Translations under genes and position numbers: made by a program
From: Planctomycetaceae bacterium
GTDB lineage: Bacteria > Planctomycetota > Planctomycetia > Pirellulales > JAEUIK01
DNA length: 7,511 bases
Reading direction: 5' to 3'
Assembly (NCBI GenBank): GCA_015493185.1
Contig: WGDQ01000463.1
Span: forward strand, 1 to 7,511
Shown: one piece after another, positions 1 to 6,347 of the stretch
Layout: every line of letters begins with the position of its first letter
How positions within the stretch are numbered: the first letter of the stretch is position 1
The notes under the pieces: model-generated
Databases searched by the model: none
Seen by the model: only the letters and a program-made list of their open reading frames with translations
What the model was told of the DNA's origin: nothing

Positions 1-1294
1 TGCCCACGCGCGTGCCCCCTCGAATGCCGCCGCCGGCCATCCACATGGTGAAGCCGTAGGCATTGTGGTCGCGTCCGGTGCCTTTGGCATATTCGGCGGT
101 CGGCTGCCGTCCGAATTCGCCGCCCCAAACAATCAACGTTTCGTCTAGCAGTCCCCGCTGTTTCAGGTCTTTCAGCAGTCCGGCCACCGGCTTGTCGGTA
201 TTGCCGGCATGAAAGTTGTGGTTTTTCACCAAATCGCCGTGCGCGTCCCAGTTGTGGTCCTGATGGTTGCCGCCCGAGTAGATTTGAATGAACCGTACAC
301 CGCGCTCGACCAACCGGCGGGCGAGCAGGCACTTGCGGCCGAAATCTTCCGTGCGAGGCGAATCGAGACCGTAAAGTTTGTGAATGTGTGCCGGCTCCGC
401 GTCGAGATCGACCGCCTCGGGCGCGTGCTGCTGCATCTTGAAAGCCAGCTCGTAGCTGGCAATGCGGGCGGCCAGTTCCGAATTGCCCGGTCGTGCCGCC
501 TCGTGCCGGTGGTTGAATTCGGCCAATCCGTCAAGCAAACGCCGCTGCACAGACTGCGTGGTGCCCTCGGGCGGGGCCAGATCGAGAATCGGTTCTCCGG
601 TAGGACGCAGCAGCGTTCCTTGGTACGAAGCCGGCATATAGCCGCTCGACCAGTTTTGCGCGCCGCTGATCGGGCCACCGCTTTTGTCCAGCATGACCAC
701 GAAGCCCGGCAGGTTGGCGTTTTCGCTGCCCAGGCCATACGTGACCCAGCTTCCAAGGCACGGGTGTCCTGAAAGGATGCGGCCCGAGTTCATCATCAGC
801 ATGGCCGAGCCGTGGATGGGCGAATCGGCGTACATCGAGTGGATCATCGCGATGTCGTCGACGCACGTGGCCAAATGCGGAAACAGGTCGCTCACCCAGT
901 GCCCGCATTGGCCGTATTGCTTGAACTTCCATTTAGGCCCCACGACGCGGCCTTCGTTCTTCTTGCCACCGCGCCCGAAGGTTTTCACCTTCACCGTCTT
1001 GCCATCGAGCTTATAGAGCTTGGGTTTGTAGTCGAACGTATCAACGTGGCTCGGACCACCATACATGAACAGAAAAATGACGCTCTTGGCCTTGGCCTCG
1101 AAATGCGGTGGCTTGGCCGCCAACGGATTCAACAGGGGCGTAACGCCATCGGCCGCCACAGCCTGCCGGGCGAAGAAATCGCCGTCGAGCAGGCCGGCCA
1201 AAGCCAGCGACATGAAGCCGCCGCCGGCCTCCCAACGAAACTCTCGACGTGTGCGCCCACAAAAACAATTTCGTGGTCGATTTCTGGTTTGCAT
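1..1294 (-). CDS. DUF1501 (sulfatase/alkaline-phosphatase-like) protein with Tat-type leader, 3' end cut by window edge
   Basis: Translating the minus strand from ATG 1294 gives 431 uninterrupted codons that run off the left edge, so only the C-terminal tail (a few tens of residues by family length) is missing. A twin-arginine leader is visible: TRREF at residues 15-19, then a GGGF-MSLALAGLL hydrophobic stretch (24-36). Family-typical motifs follow: FMYGGPSHVDTFDYKP (76-91), HSMYADSPIHGSAM (152-165), GGNHQDHNWDAHGD (341-354) and WGGEFGR (390-396). These match DUF1501 (PF07394), related to the sulfatase/alkaline phosphatase fold. Export through the Tat pathway is inferred; substrate and catalysis are not established. 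I chose ATG 1294 because it places the leader at the N-terminus; the frame stays open upstream with no stop before the preceding gene. Shine-Dalgarno is weak (AAAGG about 10 nt upstream). It lies 148 bp downstream of the cytochrome-like gene on the same strand, its usual planctomycete partner. One oddity is arginine at residue 20, where Tat leaders usually have leucine. Confidence 0.95.
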   Translation of the reverse strand, partial: MQTRNRPRNCFCGRTRREFRWEAGGGFMSLALAGLLDGDFFARQAVAADGVTPLLNPLAAKPPHFEAKAKSVIFLFMYGGPSHVDTFDYKPKLYKLDGKTVKVKTFGRGGKKNEGRVVGPKWKFKQYGQCGHWVSDLFPHLATCVDDIAMIHSMYADSPIHGSAMLMMNSGRILSGHPCLGSWVTYGLGSENANLPGFVVMLDKSGGPISGAQNWSSGYMPASYQGTLLRPTGEPILDLAPPEGTTQSVQRRLLDGLAEFNHRHEAARPGNSELAARIASYELAFKMQQHAPEAVDLDAEPAHIHKLYGLDSPRTEDFGRKCLLARRLVERGVRFIQIYSGGNHQDHNWDAHGDLVKNHNFHAGNTDKPVAGLLKDLKQRGLLDETLIVWGGEFGRQPTAEYAKGTGRDHNAYGFTMWMAGGGIRGGTRVG

Positions 1295-1370
1295 GGGCCG
1301 AGAAACCTTTGCAAAAAAAGCGGAGATCACATGCCTTGCCGCAGGGCCATTGCTTGCCCACGAAAAGAAC

Positions 1371-1388
1371 AACGGAGGAAACGGAGGA
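1371..1388. repeat. Tandem 9-bp repeat AACGGAGGA x2 in the intergenic gap
   Basis: Two perfect adjacent copies of AACGGAGGA lie at 1371-1379 and 1380-1388, in the 148-bp gap (1295-1442) between the cytochrome-like gene and the DUF1501 gene. On the transcribed minus strand this reads as a pyrimidine-rich TCCTCCGTT repeat followed by TTGTTCTTTTCG. No hairpin terminator or clear promoter was seen in the gap, which fits read-through between the two genes. The repeat could be a remnant of a dispersed genomic repeat or just low-complexity sequence. Confidence 0.5.
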
Positions 1389-1442
1389 AAAAAGGCGCGA
1401 AGCTGCGCGAACTTGCCCAAGCCGCGCGGTTCGCAGACACCT

Positions 1443-4022
1443 TCAGTCGACGTAAACGAACTCGTTCAGGTTGTAAATCAACAGGCAAAAGTGCCGCAGT
1501 GCTTCCGCTGCGGTCAGACCATCTTCGGTTTGCCAGGCTTCGAGCAATGCGAGAGCGCGATGACGTTCATCAGAGGTCGGCTTGCGGCACAATGCCAGAC
1601 GAAACGCTCGCTCGATCTGGGCTGCCGGGTCAGGGCCCGCTTCACGGCGTAGTCGTTCGGCGAATTGCCCGGCTCGGTGGTTGAAAAACTCGCCATTGAG
1701 CATCGTTAGTGCCTGCGTGGGCACGGTGGTTGTAAAACGCACGGCACAGCTCGCCTCGCTGTCGGCCGAATCGAAGGTTCGCAACACCGGTTCGGCCAAC
1801 GATCGTTTGACGTGTATGTAAATGCTGCGACGTGCTTGCTCTTGTGGTGGCGACTTTCCCCAGGCAGCTTCGGGCCGCGAGGCGCCGGCCAACACGGCGG
1901 CCGGTATCTCGGTGAAAACGCTGGGGCCTCCCATCTTCAGGTTCAATCGGCCGGTGGTCGCCAGCACCGTATCGCGTATTTCTTCAGCAGTCAGCCGTCG
2001 CAGATTGAAATGGCTGAACAGATCGTTTGTCGGATCCTTGGCTCGAGCGTCCTGGCTGGCGAGCGATGTCATCCGGTAGGCGCTGCTGGTGAGTATCAGC
2101 CGGTGCATCGATTTGATGCTCCAACCACGGGCAACAAACTCGCTGGCCAGCCAATCGAGCAACTTGGGATGCGTCGGACGCCTGCCCGCTTTGCCGAAAT
2201 CGTTGGGCGTTCGCACGATGCCACGACCAAAGTGATGTTGCCAGATCCGATTGACCATCACCCGGGCTGTGAGAGGATTGCGCGGGTCGACCAGCCAGCG
2301 ACCCAGCACCAAACGGCGGCCGCAGCTTGCGGCCCCCGGCGGCGGAGCAGGAATGGGCGGATCGTCGAATCCGAGCACTTCGGGAAAACCAGGTGCCACC
2401 TCCTCACCCGGTGCGTGAACGCTGCCGCGGCGCAAAACATGCGTGGGCGATGCCGTCGGCCCGTTTTCTCGTATAACCAGTGCCTCGGGAAGCGGGGGAA
2501 TTCGAGTGTTCTTCAACGCGTCGAGCCGAGCCACGAGCGCGTCGTACTGCGCGACCTCATCCGGCGAAAGCACCTGAGGGCGATACTTGGCCAACAGCAG
2601 TCGGCGCACCTTCGCGTCGGCCGCGTCTTCCTTTTCGGGCGGCGACAATGCGGCGAAAACGCGCTCGTCCCATTGGGCGATTTCTTTGGAAAGCTGATCC
2701 AACTGCTGCCGGTGGGCCTGCTCCTGCGCACGGTGCGCCGCTTGCGCCTCGGGCGAAGCGATCACCCGCTGTGTATTGAGCGTGAACGCGGTTTTCTCGA
2801 ATTGCAGTTGACGGATGTCTTTGAAGGTGTTGTTGAAAAACGCGAGTAGCCGGTAGTAGTCGCGCTGCGGAATCGGGTCGATCTTGTGATCGTGGCAGCG
2901 CGCACAGCCGATGGTCATGCCCAGGAATGCCTCGGCCGTCGTACGTACCACGTCGTCCAGGCTATCGTAATAGGCCTGATCGGCATCCACCGGCTCATCG
3001 TCCCACAAACCAAGACGATGAAAGCCCGTGGCGATCCACGAGTCGGCATCAGCGTCGGGCAGTTCGTCGCCGGCGATCTGTTCGAGCACGAAACGATCGT
3101 ACGGCTTATCGGCGTTGAAAGCCGCAATGACGTAGTCGCGATAGCGCCAGACGTTGGGTTTGGGGTTGTCGCGTTCATAGCCGTTGGTTTCGCCGTAGCG
3201 CACGACGTCGAGCCAGTGGCGCCCCCACTTTTCGCCGTATTGGGGTGAGGCCAGCAGGCGGTCGATCAGGCGTTCGTACGCGCCCGGCGATTGATCGGAC
3301 AGAAAGGCGTCGATCTGCTCGGGCGTGGGGGGCAAGCCGATCAAGTCGTAGTAAACGCGGCGCACGAGTGTCGCCCCGTCGGCCATCGGGGCAGGACGCA
3401 AACCGTTGGCTTCCAGACGAGCCAGAATGAACGCGTCGATCGGGTTGCGCACCCACGCCGTGTTGGCTACTTCCGGAACGTCGGGCCGTTGGACCGGCTG
3501 GTACGCCCAGTAACTTCGGTCTTCTTCGCGCACTACCGGGGCGTGCCGCTCATGGCCGCGTTCCGAGGCCATAAGCCGCTCGGCGGGAAACGGCAGCCCT
3601 TCACGCACCCAACGTGCCAGAATCTCCACTTCGCCGTCGGAGAGCCTACCGCTAGGTGGCATCTCCAGCTCTTCGTAACGAACGGCGGTAAGCAGCGGAC
3701 TTTCTTCGGGGTTGTCCAGCAGCACGGCCGGACCGTAGTCGCCGCCGGCCAGAATCGACGCGCGATCCGTCAGCCGAAAATGGCTCTTCGGATCGTCGAC
3801 GACTCCGTGGCACTTGTAGCAGTGCCGCTGAAGAATGGGTTCAACCTCTTGGCGATAGAAGGCAACCTGCTGTTGCGAAAAATTCGGCTCTGCTGCTGCG
3901 TCGGGTTCGGCCGCCCAGCCCGACATGGCCACCAGGCATGCGGCAACGAACCACCAGACCCAGACGGTGCGTTGGGGGGTGATGATCGGCACGACAAGGC
4001 ACAGACGACGTATTCTAGGCAT
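1443..4022 (-). CDS. PSCyt1-DUF1549-DUF1553 domain protein (planctomycete cytochrome-like), exported
   Basis: An 859-residue protein. Residues 1-38 look like a Sec signal peptide: basic start (R3, R5, R6), hydrophobic VWVWWFVAACLVAMSGWA, cleavage probably near the GWAAEP stretch. A planctomycete cytochrome C (PSCyt1) region follows, with haem-binding motif CYKCH (68-72) and a downstream EMPPSGRLS (120-128) whose methionine could be the distal haem ligand. DUF1549 spans roughly 193-400 and ends with a second CxxCH, CARCHDHK (373-380). A charged, Q/E/A-rich linker, possibly coiled coil, covers about 423-505. DUF1553 spans about 570-840 (NRIWQHHFGRGIVRTPNDFG begins at 591). Length is normal for the family. 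The start is firm: ATG 4022 has an in-frame TGA two codons upstream. There is no clear Shine-Dalgarno. The family is assumed to act in the periplasm or at the surface, and a polysaccharide-degradation role has been suggested but not proven. It is probably the first gene of an operon with the DUF1501 gene. Confidence 0.95.
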   Translation of the reverse strand: MPRIRRLCLVVPIITPQRTVWVWWFVAACLVAMSGWAAEPDAAAEPNFSQQQVAFYRQEVEPILQRHCYKCHGVVDDPKSHFRLTDRASILAGGDYGPAVLLDNPEESPLLTAVRYEELEMPPSGRLSDGEVEILARWVREGLPFPAERLMASERGHERHAPVVREEDRSYWAYQPVQRPDVPEVANTAWVRNPIDAFILARLEANGLRPAPMADGATLVRRVYYDLIGLPPTPEQIDAFLSDQSPGAYERLIDRLLASPQYGEKWGRHWLDVVRYGETNGYERDNPKPNVWRYRDYVIAAFNADKPYDRFVLEQIAGDELPDADADSWIATGFHRLGLWDDEPVDADQAYYDSLDDVVRTTAEAFLGMTIGCARCHDHKIDPIPQRDYYRLLAFFNNTFKDIRQLQFEKTAFTLNTQRVIASPEAQAAHRAQEQAHRQQLDQLSKEIAQWDERVFAALSPPEKEDAADAKVRRLLLAKYRPQVLSPDEVAQYDALVARLDALKNTRIPPLPEALVIRENGPTASPTHVLRRGSVHAPGEEVAPGFPEVLGFDDPPIPAPPPGAASCGRRLVLGRWLVDPRNPLTARVMVNRIWQHHFGRGIVRTPNDFGKAGRRPTHPKLLDWLASEFVARGWSIKSMHRLILTSSAYRMTSLASQDARAKDPTNDLFSHFNLRRLTAEEIRDTVLATTGRLNLKMGGPSVFTEIPAAVLAGASRPEAAWGKSPPQEQARRSIYIHVKRSLAEPVLRTFDSADSEASCAVRFTTTVPTQALTMLNGEFFNHRAGQFAERLRREAGPDPAAQIERAFRLALCRKPTSDERHRALALLEAWQTEDGLTAAEALRHFCLLIYNLNEFVYVD

Positions 4023-4056
4023 GGCTCAGAGCGTGTAGCGTACGGTTCTGATGCGA

Positions 4057-4071
4057 AACGGGCTGCCCGTT
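4057..4071. promoter_or_regulatory. 15-bp palindrome AACGGGC-T-GCCCGTT upstream of the cytochrome-like gene
   Basis: Perfect 7-bp arms around a single central base, 35-49 bp upstream of ATG 4022. Position and symmetry fit an operator for a dimeric repressor, or a very tight hairpin in the 5' leader. I see no matching sigma70 boxes on the minus strand around it, so its place relative to the transcription start is unknown. The regulator is unidentified. Confidence 0.4.
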
Positions 4072-4180
4072 GCTCGAAAACGTTCGCGGTATCACGGCAT
4101 GAGGAAAACCGCGGGCACGAACGCTCTCTGGCGATCAACTATTCAGCCGGCCGGCGGTCGACGTAGCCGGTCAGCCTGCG

Positions 4181-4190
4181 ATCGCGCGAT
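4181..4190. repeat. 10-bp palindrome ATCGCGCGAT
   Basis: A perfect palindrome flanked by TGCG on the left and GCA on the right, so symmetry nearly extends to 17 bp with one unpaired base. It lies about 160 bp upstream of the cytochrome-like gene. It could be a protein-binding dyad, but short CG-rich palindromes are common by chance in GC-rich DNA. Confidence 0.3.
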
Positions 4191-4203
4191 GCAGCGAAAC
4201 ATT

Positions 4204-4235
4204 TTGATTGTGGTGTGATCTTGATTGTGGCGTGA
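4204..4235. repeat. Two direct copies of TTGATTGTGGYGTGA, 17-bp period
   Basis: The copies are at 4204-4218 and 4221-4235, match at 14 of 15 positions (T versus C at position 11) and are separated by TC. On the minus strand they read TCACRCCACAATCAA. A 17-bp period is just over one and a half helical turns. The pair sits about 180-210 bp upstream of the cytochrome-like gene. It resembles iterated regulator sites, although a chance tandem duplication cannot be excluded. Confidence 0.45.
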
Positions 4236-4300
4236 AGCAGTTCAGGCGTGTTGATAGAAGGTGACGCGCGGCGTGCGGCAAACCAGCGAATGCCCACGCC

Positions 4301-4312
4301 ATGGCATGCCAT
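4301..4312. repeat. 12-bp palindrome ATGGCATGCCAT
   Basis: A perfect 12-bp palindrome. GAATG at 4288-4292 is also complementary to CATTC at 4310-4314, so an alternative larger hairpin is possible. No T-run follows, so it is not an obvious terminator. Function unknown. Confidence 0.3.
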
Positions 4313-4496
4313 TCTAACGCATAGAACAAGCGCGACGCCAATCCATTGCCGCTGGCCACCGGTTAAGTTGGCCGCCAAGCTGTTGCAGCCAATCGACATC
4401 GGCCAATTGGTTGCGAGCAGGCTGCTATGGGCAAACGGCATAAGCAAAACAGCAACCGGCAGGTGGTTGTGGACAAGCCGTTGTGGCGCACCTCTC

Positions 4497-4553
4497 ACCG
4501 GCCGGCCGTTTATGGTCGAACGATTTGCGGCCAGGCGATTGCAGCCGGCCGGT
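4497..4553. repeat. 10-bp inverted repeat ACCGGCCGGC / GCCGGCCGGT with 37-nt loop
   Basis: Arms at 4497-4506 and 4544-4553 are perfectly complementary. Each arm also contains the self-complementary CCGGCCGG, so alternative pairings exist. It could form a stable RNA stem-loop if transcribed. No T-run follows, and a protein-binding role is equally possible. Confidence 0.35.
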
Positions 4554-4732
4554 TGATGAGGCGTTGGCCATGGCCGATCATTTACAGTTGACGGCACGCA
4601 GCCGTTCAGATGTGTGTTGTGTGTTCTTGTGGCACAGGCCGTGTCGCCAGGCAGCTCGACCGCCACTCCGCTGATGTCACGATCGGGAAAAAAGGGCCAG
4701 TCGCGCATACAGCGACGATATCGCCTGTGCGT

Positions 4733-4761
4733 CTTGGCGTTTTTTCGCTTGTTTCGCCGAG
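4733..4761. repeat. Hairpin CTTGGCG / CGCCGAG with T-rich loop
   Basis: Arms at 4733-4739 and 4755-4761 pair over 7 bp with one G-T wobble, around a 15-nt T-rich loop containing TTTTTTCGC. It lies about 60 bp upstream of the predicted promoter. It could be a terminator-like or insulating structure for something upstream, or an upstream promoter element, but the T-run is in the loop rather than after the stem. Confidence 0.25.
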
Positions 4762-4820
4762 TGTTCGAATTGGTTTTTCAGCCAAAGCGCGCATAGCCGG
4801 CAGAACGTGGTCCGCACGGT

Positions 4821-4850
4821 TTGACTTGTGCTGACGCGGCTGCCTACGAT
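4821..4850 (+). promoter_or_regulatory. Sigma70-like promoter TTGACT-18-TACGAT
   Basis: The -35 box TTGACT (4821-4826, 5 of 6 to consensus) and -10 box TACGAT (4845-4850, 4 of 6) are separated by 18 bp and read towards the glycosyltransferase gene. Transcription would begin near 4857. That leaves a leader of about 140 nt to GTG 4997, or about 230 nt to the alternative GTG 5090. It is the best promoter candidate for the rightward gene group. Confidence 0.45.
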
Positions 4851-4851
4851 G

Positions 4852-4875
4852 TAGCCCCCGCCGCTCTAGGGGCTA
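4852..4875 (+). promoter_or_regulatory. Perfect 7-bp hairpin TAGCCCC / GGGGCTA at the predicted transcription start
   Basis: Arms at 4852-4858 and 4869-4875 flank a 10-nt loop, starting two bases after the -10 box. If the promoter call is right, this dyad overlaps the transcription start. It could be an operator blocking initiation or a 5'-end hairpin stabilising the transcript. No T-run follows directly, which argues against a terminator. Confidence 0.4.
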
Positions 4876-4996
4876 TTTGTGATGCGCGCCCCCCCAACGC
4901 ACAAAGGGCATCCGCTGAGCTCTCGGCAGGCGTTGCGCCGGCCGTCTGCGCCATCAGGTGGCAGGCTAGGCTGGGCTACAGGGGGTCGCAAGCCGG

Positions 4997-5782
4997 GTGC
5001 TGGTCGCACAAGCGGCCGACATGGCGGCCGGCCACGATGTTTTTTTCCGAGTCCGATCCGCCGATCCTTTTGTTCAAAGCCATTGTCCGGTGGCATCGAT
5101 CACGATCAGCATTCCCGCTTACAACGACGCTCCTACGATCGCCTCGCTCGTCGAGCAGAGCGCTGCCGTAGCGTCGCAAGTGACCGACGACTACGAGATT
5201 TTCGTGATCGACGACGGCAGCCAGGACGAGACGGGTCAGATTCTCTCGCGGCTGGAAAAAACCATGCCTCGATTGCGCGTGCGGCGGCACGACCGCAACC
5301 TGGGGTTCGGCCCCACGATTCGCGAAGCCTTCACGCTGCCTCAGACCGACTGGGTCTTTTTCATTCCCGGCGACGGCCAGATTCCGCCATCGGAATTGCT
5401 TGAACTTTTTCCGCATGCCGATCGATACGACTTCGTATTAGGGCATCGAAAATATCGTCGCGACTCATGGTCGCGCAAAGTGCAAAGCTGGTGCTACAAC
5501 ATTTTGATCAGCCTGATCGCGCGGCGTAGAATTCGGGACGTTAACAGCGGCGGATTGCTGCGCTGCCGGGCGTTGCAAGACATCCGATTGCGAAGCAACA
5601 GTGGATTCATTCATGCTGAAATTCTGCTCGAACTGTTGCGGCGAGGCGCTCGCGTGGCGGAAATCGAAATCCGACACATGCCCCGCTGTTTCGGAGAAGC
5701 CTCGGGAAACAAGCTGCGCGTGATTCTCAGCACCGCGGGCGAAATGTTGCTGTACGTCGGTCGCCGGTTGCTGGGACGCTGA
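4997..5782 (+). CDS. Family 2 glycosyltransferase (DPM1/DPG-synthase-like)
   Basis: A 261-residue soluble GT-A type glycosyltransferase that likely transfers a sugar from a nucleotide-sugar donor on the cytoplasmic side. The nucleotide-binding N-terminus has ITISIPAYNDAPTIASLVEQ (35-54), then VIDDGS (70-75), NLGFGPTIREAF (101-112) and IPGDGQIPPSELLEL (123-137). GDGQ occupies the place of the metal-binding DxD. The acceptor half has DVNSGG (181-186), GFIHAE (203-208) and IRHMPR (225-230). No membrane segment follows, unlike many polyprenyl-phosphate glycosyltransferases. The start is uncertain: GTG 4997 has AGGGGG 11 nt upstream, ATG 5021 is in frame, and GTG 5090 falls right before the conserved fold (ASITISIP). 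The first 31 residues look non-conserved, so the shorter form is quite possible. It is the first gene of the rightward group, with 46 bp to the cupin gene. The precise sugar is unknown. Confidence 0.9.
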   Translation: MLVAQAADMAAGHDVFFRVRSADPFVQSHCPVASITISIPAYNDAPTIASLVEQSAAVASQVTDDYEIFVIDDGSQDETGQILSRLEKTMPRLRVRRHDRNLGFGPTIREAFTLPQTDWVFFIPGDGQIPPSELLELFPHADRYDFVLGHRKYRRDSWSRKVQSWCYNILISLIARRRIRDVNSGGLLRCRALQDIRLRSNSGFIHAEILLELLRRGARVAEIEIRHMPRCFGEASGNKLRVILSTAGEMLLYVGRRLLGR

Positions 5783-5815
5783 TCAGCACGCCGGGCCGCG
5801 CGAAAAAACGAAAAC

Positions 5816-5821
5816 GGAAAG
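5816..5821 (+). promoter_or_regulatory. Ribosome binding site GGAAAG for the TTG-started cupin gene
   Basis: GGAAAG lies 7 nt upstream of TTG 5829 in the 46-bp gap after the glycosyltransferase stop. It supports TTG as the start, since no ATG or GTG lies nearby in frame and the conserved fold begins within a few residues of this TTG. Confidence 0.45.
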
Positions 5822-5828
5822 CAAGCCG

Positions 5829-6251
5829 TTGGACTACGAAATCGTCGAATGTCCGATCTTCCACGATCACCGGGGACGGTTGATCGAAGTGCTGCGCGCC
5901 GACGAACTGCCTGAGACGTTCCGGTCGTTCGGACAAATCTATGCCGTCACGTTCGATCGTCCTGGGCAAGTGCGAGGCAACCACTACCACACGAAAAGCG
6001 CCGAGTGGTTCGGCGTGATTGCCGGAGAACTCGAGGTGGTGCTGGAAGACGTGCGCACGGGCGAACGAAAAGAGTTGGTGTTGTGCCGCGAAGCGAACCG
6101 CTTCCTGCGGTTGATGGTGGGGCCGCTGGTGGCACATGCCTTTCGCAATTTGAGTCCCACGGCCGTGCTGCTCGACTATTCGAGTGCCCAGTACAATCGC
6201 CAAGAGCCCGATCGCGTTCAATACGTGCTCATTCCACCCGACGGCGATTGA
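5829..6251 (+). CDS. Cupin-fold sugar-nucleotide epimerase/isomerase-like protein (RmlC/FdtA/CapF-C type)
   Basis: A 140-residue single-domain cupin beginning at TTG. The N-terminus IVECPIFHDHRGRLIEV (5-21) resembles dTDP-sugar 3,5-epimerases and FdtA/WxcM-type ketoisomerases. RGNHYH (49-54) sits where RmlC has its RGLH active-site motif and also resembles the CapF C-terminal domain. The first cupin motif is complete: H52-x-H54-x4-E59-x6-G66. The second is recognisable as P99...H103-x3-N107, so a metal could be held by H52, H54, E59 and H103. QEPDRVQYVLIP (125-136) near the end is also family-like. The likely role is making or remodelling a nucleotide-activated deoxy- or keto-sugar in the cytoplasm, but whether it is catalytic or a binding cupin cannot be decided here. 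It lies between a glycosyltransferase and a carbamoyltransferase on the same strand, which supports a glycan-building role. Confidence 0.85.
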   Translation: MDYEIVECPIFHDHRGRLIEVLRADELPETFRSFGQIYAVTFDRPGQVRGNHYHTKSAEWFGVIAGELEVVLEDVRTGERKELVLCREANRFLRLMVGPLVAHAFRNLSPTAVLLDYSSAQYNRQEPDRVQYVLIPPDGD

Positions 6252-6260
6252 GCGCCCTGA

Positions 6261-6290
6261 GCGGAAGGCATCGTTTGCCGACGGTTCCGC
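6261..6290 (+). repeat. Two-part hairpin between cupin and carbamoyltransferase genes
   Basis: GCGGAA (6261-6266) pairs with TTCCGC (6285-6290), and GGCA (6267-6270) pairs with TGCC (6276-6279) around a 5-nt loop, leaving a one-sided GACGG bulge. It starts 10 bp after the cupin stop, in a 111-bp gap. There is no T-run, so it would more likely modulate or stabilise the transcript than terminate it. Confidence 0.3.
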
Positions 6291-6347
6291 CCGCTGAAGT
6301 GCTCCGGTGTGGCCGTGTGGATGGGTGAGCGGCGAATTGCCCTTTTC

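Larger units (their letters stand above)
4023..4996. other. Divergent intergenic region, about 970 bp, no convincing gene
   Basis: This stretch separates the leftward cytochrome-like gene from the rightward glycosyltransferase gene. Open frames exist on both strands (for example 4139-4708 minus and 4248-4556 plus), but their translations are rich in N, T, C, R and P, show no recognisable domain and look non-coding. What the region does hold is dyads and direct repeats, a GT-rich microsatellite (TGTGTGT twice, 4611-4624), a run of seven C at 4889-4895 and a sigma70-like promoter at the right end. No tRNA or known riboswitch was recognised. An unannotated small RNA is possible but not shown. 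Confidence 0.6.

Noticed and set aside
1041..1361. 106-codon minus-strand frame near the DUF1501 start
   Set aside because: It is in a different frame from the DUF1501 protein, which covers the same bases with clear motifs. I found no sign of a frameshift.
812..1684. 290-codon plus-strand frame crossing the gap between the two minus-strand genes
   Set aside because: It is antisense to the DUF1501 N-terminus and to the end of the cytochrome-like gene, both of which have clear family motifs.
1812..2849. 345-codon plus-strand frame
   Set aside because: It is the antisense shadow of the DUF1549-DUF1553 coding sequence, with no plausible domain.
3291..4166. 291-codon plus-strand frame over the start of the cytochrome-like gene
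   Set aside because: It lies antisense to the signal peptide, PSCyt1 and the start of DUF1549, and its translation is not protein-like.
4248..4556. 102-codon plus-strand frame in the intergenic region
   Set aside because: No ribosome binding site or domain was seen, and it overlaps the equally unconvincing minus-strand frame and several dyads.
4588..4616. Second promoter beginning with TTGACG
   Set aside because: At the right spacing the -10 position reads TGTGTG, which does not resemble TATAAT.
4139..4708. 189-codon minus-strand frame in the intergenic region, with CN-x-LAAN occurring twice
   Set aside because: Composition is unlike a protein (rich in N, T, C, R and P, poor in E and K) with no motif known to me. 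The internal repeat follows from the imperfect 25-bp DNA repeat, whose copies lie 156 bp apart and so in the same frame.
4733..4761. Rho-independent terminator
   Set aside because: The stem is only 7 bp with a wobble, and the T-run is inside the loop instead of after the stem.
4023..4996. Insertion sequence or attachment site in the large gap
   Set aside because: No transposase or integrase fragment, no long terminal inverted repeats and no target duplication were visible.
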